Below, in pieces: positions 59,695 to 64,000 of a stretch of 64,000 bases of DNA. Each line of letters starts with the position of its first letter. The stretch's first letter is position 1. A program made the translations under genes and the position numbers. Source of the DNA: CBDAPI01 sp964565865 (lineage in GTDB: Bacteria; Acidobacteriota; UBA6911; RPQK01; CBDAPI01); NCBI GenBank assembly GCA_964565865.1, contig CAZMGM010000004.1:55175-119174 (forward strand). The letters run 5' to 3'. The notes below the pieces were generated by a model. The model was given only the letters and a program-made list of their open reading frames with translations. It was not told where the DNA came from and searched no databases.

Positions 59695-60330
59695 TTAATA
59701 CACCTGGAAGCTCTCTACAAACTTATCCCAGGACACGGACCATTTAGCCACAGTGGCAGCCGGACCTGTCAGTTTAAAAAACCAGGGACCGTCCCTCGTA
59801 TCGACGATGGCACCCAGCATCCGAAAGCCGGGTTTGGCTTTGCCCTGGGCGCGGGGTCCCATCATCCCCCGGTACGTACCCCCGACATCCAGCAAGGTTA
59901 TTGCTTTTCCCCTGACTTGCCTTTCCGAGACCTGAGCGTCATCTGAAGCCGGACTGCCGTCGGGACGGCTCATCTGACCGACCCAGCGGGAAAGATTGGA
60001 ACTGATGGATCCCCCCTGTCCCGGAAAATGATACACCACCAGCTCAGCGTCCTCCGGATCCCCCTCGGCCTGAGGCAAAAGATACTGCGCTTTTCGCATA
60101 GAGCTGGAGGGTTGCTGTTCCACCCAACCCGCCGGAGCCTTAAAGTGCACTCGTTGAGCCCCCGCTCTCGGTGCGGACGTGCCTGCACCAGGGCCCTCCA
60201 GAGTAGAAGTCTTCGCCGCTGTCTCCGGCTCAACGAAGTTTTTGGAGCAAGCCACGCCGGAAGCTGATACTGCTATCAATGCCAGTAACAGAAGTAGTTC
60301 AGGTCCGCGCTCAATTAGCATTTCCTTCAT
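59695..60330 (-). CDS. Lipoprotein of unknown function
   Basis: 211 residues with a lipobox at SGVACS (Cys near residue 28). The mature protein starts with a Thr/Ala/Gly linker (about 30-58), then a beta-rich domain (VHFKAPAGWVEQQPSSSMRK, AELVVYHFPGQGGSISSNLSRW, GPWFFKLTGPAATVAKW). The pattern of APAGW at the start and FKLTGP near the end is seen in envelope proteins of Planctomycetes and Acidobacteria. Function is unknown. It overlaps the DUF2203 gene by 20 bp and is probably co-translated with it. Confidence 0.6.
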   Translation of the reverse strand: MKEMLIERGPELLLLLALIAVSASGVACSKNFVEPETAAKTSTLEGPGAGTSAPRAGAQRVHFKAPAGWVEQQPSSSMRKAQYLLPQAEGDPEDAELVVYHFPGQGGSISSNLSRWVGQMSRPDGSPASDDAQVSERQVRGKAITLLDVGGTYRGMMGPRAQGKAKPGFRMLGAIVDTRDGPWFFKLTGPAATVAKWSVSWDKFVESFQVY

Positions 60331-60712
60331 CCTCCAAGGGCATCCGCCCTCCGAATCCGGTATCGGTTTCGTGCCAGAAATGAATGTCGTCCTCTCCTAG
60401 TTTCCAGCACAGGCAAACTTCCCTGCCATCCCTCAGGTGGGGAAAATCGACTAGACCCTCCTCGACGCCCTTGACCACGCATCCCAGGCCTTGGATCCAA
60501 CCGATACAGTCCTGCATCTGTAGCAAATACGTCAGATAGAGAGTGCCCAAAGGGCTTCCTGCATTTTCGCCTCCTTTTTCGGCAAGTGCTCGTACTTCCG
60601 GGTGAAAGCTCTGTAACTGGCCCGCCAGCGACACCATCTTTCCCGTCAGGTCCCGGATCCGCGGCAAAAGGGATCTGGCCCTGGCCAGAGTGAAGAATCG
60701 ATCCTCCATCAT
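60311..60712 (-). CDS. DUF2203 family protein
   Basis: 133 residues. It begins RFFTLARARSLLPRIRDLTGKMV and ends REVCLCWKLGEDDIHFWHETDTGFGGR, the hallmark of DUF2203. The function of the family is unknown; the conserved C-terminal WxxGExxIxxWHExxxGF pattern suggests binding of something. It precedes a lipoprotein, with which it overlaps. A short TTGAAGGTTGAGG repeat patch lies just upstream. Confidence 0.85.
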   Translation of the reverse strand: MMEDRFFTLARARSLLPRIRDLTGKMVSLAGQLQSFHPEVRALAEKGGENAGSPLGTLYLTYLLQMQDCIGWIQGLGCVVKGVEEGLVDFPHLRDGREVCLCWKLGEDDIHFWHETDTGFGGRMPLEDEGNAN

Positions 60713-60867
60713 GCAAGAGTTTGAAGGTTGAGGGGTAAAGGTTCAAGGCCGCAAGTTGAAGATTAGCGGACTGAACCTGTTGGGAGTCGCCGTGTCTCCA
60801 TGATAGCAGCGCTGGGGAGGGAATTCTTCACTCCCCAGGAACAAAAGGGGTACAGCGGCCATCAGAA

Positions 60868-62844
60868 TCATCCTGCATTTTTGTGGGTCTTTGTGGTTGC
60901 ATCAGGGTAGCGCCGGTACCAGCTCCAGGTCAGGCACAACAGGAGCAGCACAAATCCAGTGAGAGTGGGGAAGAGGGCCGCCAGGGATCCCAGGAAATCG
61001 GCCGGATAGAGTAGTAGGCACGCGCTCAGCAATAGGACCGTGCGGAGCGTTCGACTCAACGGAGAAAAAAAGAACCCGGACAGGCCGCCCGCCAGGGCTG
61101 TAATGCCCAGCACCGCCGTGCTCAGGGATGGTGCCGCGGCCAGCGGCGAAACCGGTTCGCCACTGGAGTCCAGCAGCAGCAGCTGAGGCTGCAGAACGAA
61201 CATATAAGGGAGGGTGAACCCCACCAGAGCGAATGAAAACGCCCTCCACGCCGTCACCATGATCCGGGAACCCGCAATGGTAGCGGCCGCGTAGGCCGCC
61301 AAGGCTACCGGTGGTGTCACCATCGACATCATTCCGAAGTAGAAGATAAAGAAATGACCGGCCAGCGGAACGATGCCCAGGTCGCCTAGGACCGGACCAA
61401 TAAACGTCGCCAGCAAGAGATAGCAGACCGCCGAGGGCAGTCCCATACCCATAATCAGAGAGCACACCATGATCAGAACCAGCGCCGCAAAAAGATTCTG
61501 CTGGGCCAGGGGAAGGATCAGAGACGGTAATCGGGTGCCTAGGCCTGTCAGCGTCACCACTCCGATGATGATTCCCACACAGGCAGACGCGCAGATCAGG
61601 GGAACCCCTCCCTGAGCGGACTTCTGAAATATCTTCACCACCTCAGGCCGGGTGAGACGAGTGCGCCTCGAGAAGGTGCTCAGCACAGCAACTCCGAGAA
61701 TGGAAACGGTTATGGCTCGGAAGGGCGTGTATCCGAGAAACAAGAAAATCAGAAGGAGGGCCAGGGAGGTCGAGAAGACGACCCCGGCCCAGGGCGTTGC
61801 CGGACCCTTATCCGGGTTTGTTTTCTCTTCTGCCAGGCCGTAGCGTTTGGAATACAGATGGACTAGCAGGAGAAGGGAGAAGTAGTAAAGAAGAGCCGGC
61901 AACAGGGCGCTGCGGATGATCTGGAGATAGGTTACGGCAGGGCTAACCATCTCCAGCATCATGTAAGCCGCCGCGCCCATGACGGGGGGCATCAGGGCTC
62001 CTCCGGAGCTGGCTGCTGCTTCCACTCCGCCGGCCATTGCCGGCCGAAATCCCGAGTTCTTCATCAGGGGGATCGTAAACGTACCCGTGGTTGCCGTGTT
62101 GGCAACGGCGCTGCCCGAGAGGGACCCCATCAACCCGCTGGCCACCACCGAGACCTTTCCCGCTGCTCCACTGCTGCGCGAGAACAGACGGTGGGTCAGG
62201 CCGAGAATGCAAGCAGTGACTCCTGTCAGTTCCAGCAGAGCTCCAAAGACAACGAAAAGAAAAACGTAGGTAAACATGACCCGCAGTGCAATCCCGAAGA
62301 CTCCCTGGCTGTGCAGGAACACCTGCGAGACCACGCGACCGAGACTGTAGCCTCGATGGGGCAACAGCCAGTCAGGCAGGTACGGCCCAGCAAAACAATA
62401 CGCAAGGAACACACAGGACAGGACTGGAAGAGCCCAGCCCAGGCTGCGACGGGCCGCCTCCAGAACCAGCAGCAGCCCGATCAGACCCACCACCAGATCC
62501 AGGCTGTGCTCCTGACCGGCCCGGTTGCCCAGAGAAGTCTTCTCCAACCAGAGTGGGGCGAACCAGTCCTCCGTCTGAAGAACCATGTACCCACCGCACA
62601 GAGCGGACATGAGAACACAGAGGCGATCCAGCCACGCTTGCAAGCAACCGGTTTGGCTCCCGGAAAAACAGTAGCCTAGGCCTAGAGAGCCGAAAATGAC
62701 TAGTTGCGACTGCGGAGAAAGGCTCGGATAGTTGACCTCGAACAGGACGAACAGACAGAGCAGAGCAGCAAGAGCAGACCGGAAGGAAAAAGGGCGTTCA
62801 GCAGTGCTCTCCCCGCTGCTCGGAGAATCTACTCCCCGGCCCAA
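60868..62844 (-). CDS. TRAP transporter fused permease (TAXI type, 4TM/12TM)
   Basis: 658 residues with about 16-18 helices: the small DctQ-like 4-TM part is fused to the 12-TM DctM-like part. Family features: FGALLELTGVTACILGL, GLMGSLSGSAVANTATTGTFTIPLMKNSGFRP, and MVCSLIMGMGLPSAVCYLLLA. It moves an organic substrate with sodium or proton symport, delivered by the binding protein encoded just upstream (16 bp overlap). The ligand is not predictable. A short hairpin (CTGGGGAG-N11-CTCCCCAG, 60812-60838) lies downstream without a T-tract. Confidence 0.93.
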   Translation of the reverse strand: MGRGVDSPSSGESTAERPFSFRSALAALLCLFVLFEVNYPSLSPQSQLVIFGSLGLGYCFSGSQTGCLQAWLDRLCVLMSALCGGYMVLQTEDWFAPLWLEKTSLGNRAGQEHSLDLVVGLIGLLLVLEAARRSLGWALPVLSCVFLAYCFAGPYLPDWLLPHRGYSLGRVVSQVFLHSQGVFGIALRVMFTYVFLFVVFGALLELTGVTACILGLTHRLFSRSSGAAGKVSVVASGLMGSLSGSAVANTATTGTFTIPLMKNSGFRPAMAGGVEAAASSGGALMPPVMGAAAYMMLEMVSPAVTYLQIIRSALLPALLYYFSLLLLVHLYSKRYGLAEEKTNPDKGPATPWAGVVFSTSLALLLIFLFLGYTPFRAITVSILGVAVLSTFSRRTRLTRPEVVKIFQKSAQGGVPLICASACVGIIIGVVTLTGLGTRLPSLILPLAQQNLFAALVLIMVCSLIMGMGLPSAVCYLLLATFIGPVLGDLGIVPLAGHFFIFYFGMMSMVTPPVALAAYAAATIAGSRIMVTAWRAFSFALVGFTLPYMFVLQPQLLLLDSSGEPVSPLAAAPSLSTAVLGITALAGGLSGFFFSPLSRTLRTVLLLSACLLLYPADFLGSLAALFPTLTGFVLLLLCLTWSWYRRYPDATTKTHKNAG

Positions 62845-63815
62845 ATGCCTATCTCCCTGTAGTAGCGAACCGCCCCGGGGTGGAACTCGGTTCCGGTGTC
62901 CCTGGTGACGTTGGACTCGTTGATGAAGCGGCCCGCCGGATGTCTGGCTTCAATTCGCTCCCGGTTCTCGAAGAGGATTCGAGTGATCCGGTAGATCAGG
63001 TCAGGGTTCGTGCGCGCATGGGCGATCAGATGCATGGATCCCACGTTGAGACCTTCAAAATCCTTACTCTGGTTCCGGTAGGTTCCCGCCGGAATTGTGG
63101 CCGCCTCGAAAAAGGGGTAGTCCGCGATCAACTGCTCTCTGGCAGCGGGGTCAAAGGGGACGAAGGCAATCTCCTGGGAGGCTGCGGCCTGCGTAATGGA
63201 GGCAGTCGGCACACCCCCTCCCAGAAAGGCGGCAGACGCTGCTCCGTCAGCCAGCAGATCGACTGCCCCTGCCTGGGTGGCGTGGAGCACGTCTAGGTCC
63301 TCATAAGAGAGGCCGTGAGCCTTCAGAATTAGGCCGACGAATAACTCGAACCCGGCTCCCGCGGGTCCCAGTACAACCCGCTGGCCCCGCAGATCGAGCA
63401 GCTGTCGAATCCCCGCTGAAGCGGGGGAGATGAACAGCGCAATATTGGGCGCCAGGGTCATGACAGTGCGAACCGGATAGGCCTGTTCCCCACCGTCTTT
63501 GCCCCGCACGGAGAAGTAGGAGATGGAAGCATTGGCCAGCGCCAGATCGAGTTCCCTACTGGCCAGGCGCCGGATGTTCTCGCGGCTTCCCTTGGTTGAC
63601 TCAGCACTGACCTGCCACTGGGCTTTCTCATCGGCCCCGCTGAGCACCTCGGCCAGCGCACCTCCCACCACGAAGAAGGTTCCACCCGGTGGGGCGGTCC
63701 CGATACTCAGAAAGCGCCTGTCACCGCTCTCAGGGGAAGTGGGAGATCCCCCGCAGGCGGAGAGTAAAAGTAGCGACAGAACGCTGATTCCAATTCGAAG
63801 AGATGTTGAACTCAA
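62829..63815 (-). CDS. TAXI-family TRAP transporter solute-binding lipoprotein
   Basis: 328 residues with a TTG start. AAGGTAGGTGTGGT precedes it. A signal ends in the lipobox LLLSAC (Cys near residue 21). The TAXI pattern: IGTAPPGGTFFVVGGALAEVLS, VSAESTKGSRENIRRLASREL (substrate loop), LGPAGAGFELFVGLILKAHGL and FLGGGVPTASITQAA. It captures the substrate in the periplasm for the fused permease. First of the two-gene operon. About 85 bp separate it from the divergent tRNA promoter. Confidence 0.92.
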   Translation of the reverse strand: MSSTSLRIGISVLSLLLLSACGGSPTSPESGDRRFLSIGTAPPGGTFFVVGGALAEVLSGADEKAQWQVSAESTKGSRENIRRLASRELDLALANASISYFSVRGKDGGEQAYPVRTVMTLAPNIALFISPASAGIRQLLDLRGQRVVLGPAGAGFELFVGLILKAHGLSYEDLDVLHATQAGAVDLLADGAASAAFLGGGVPTASITQAAASQEIAFVPFDPAAREQLIADYPFFEAATIPAGTYRNQSKDFEGLNVGSMHLIAHARTNPDLIYRITRILFENRERIEARHPAGRFINESNVTRDTGTEFHPGAVRYYREIGIWAGE

Positions 63816-63900
63816 ACCACACCTACCTTGCTCTGCTCGACCTTGTTACGCGCCCGAACACTTACTTCGCCAGAGGGTTCTGTGGTGGCCCCGGACTAGC

Positions 63901-63928
63901 TTGACAGGATCGAAAGCCTGATTCTAAC
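63901..63928 (+). promoter_or_regulatory. Promoter of tRNA-Gly
   Basis: A perfect TTGACA -35 followed after 16 bases by TCTAAC (4 of 6). Transcription would start near 63935, 13 bases before the mature tRNA. Confidence 0.55.
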
Positions 63929-63947
63929 ATTGGCCTCTCTTGCCGGA

Positions 63948-64000
<53 letters not shown>

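Noticed and set aside
60812..60838. CTGGGGAG-N11-CTCCCCAG as a terminator of the TRAP operon
   Set aside because: The stem is good but no T-tract follows on the minus strand, so it was not listed as a terminator.

Overview
This window comes from a Gram-negative, aerobic, non-phototrophic bacterium, most likely an Acidobacteriota-type lineage. That assignment is an inference from gene content and neighbourhoods; there is no rRNA gene here to confirm it. The Gram-negative evidence is a TonB-dependent receptor, an outer-membrane barrel, an OmpA-type lipoprotein and several lipoboxes. The aerobic evidence is an A-type haem-copper oxidase operon with its own haem A synthesis genes. The intact genes look like ordinary chromosomal core genes. 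No phage, insertion sequence or CRISPR array is visible.

Layout. 1-142 is the C-terminal tip of a B12-dependent ribonucleotide reductase, followed by an outer-membrane barrel. 1050-5476 (minus) is a heat-shock operon, hrcA-grpE-dnaJ-prmA-rsmE, whose genes overlap or nearly abut. 5645-13162 holds a beta-lactamase-fold protein with altered catalytic motifs, a decayed lplA, an HtrA protease, leuS (crossed by a 19-N assembly gap) and a HIT protein. 13487-19958 has ileS, a PcrA/UvrD helicase and a TPR protein. 20144-22319 is a ParB-like gene paired with a spore-photoproduct-lyase-like radical SAM gene. 22293-25328 is a graveyard in which a phosphopentomutase-like metalloenzyme and a SAM methyltransferase are both frameshifted, alternating with two intact envelope genes.

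26806-34323 is the translation operon rimP-nusA-infB-ylxP-nrnA-truB-sir2, preceded by a good sigma-70-type promoter and a terminator-like hairpin that ends next to the rimP start; rbfA is absent from its usual place. A TonB receptor, a small ferredoxin operon with a 54-codon membrane gene, and the imuA-imuB-dnaE2 mutagenesis cassette follow.

45690-58567 (minus) is one 13-kb respiratory operon. It runs coxB, coxA, two coxC genes, a subunit IV, a small CxxC protein, Rieske, split cytochrome b, an octahaem cytochrome c, a cupredoxin lipoprotein, ctaA and ctaB. It encodes a quinol-oxidising bc-type complex, a terminal oxidase, likely electron carriers and haem A synthesis as one unit. The window ends with a SirB1-family protein, a lipoprotein/DUF2203 pair, a TAXI-type TRAP transporter and the start of a tRNA-Gly(GCC).

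The most notable results are three multiply frameshifted pseudogenes read directly from intergenic DNA, the ParB-like/SPL-like gene pair, the SxxN version of a penicillin-binding fold, an inverted repeat translated inside ctaA, and several small features such as a truncated FHA domain and a small membrane gene.
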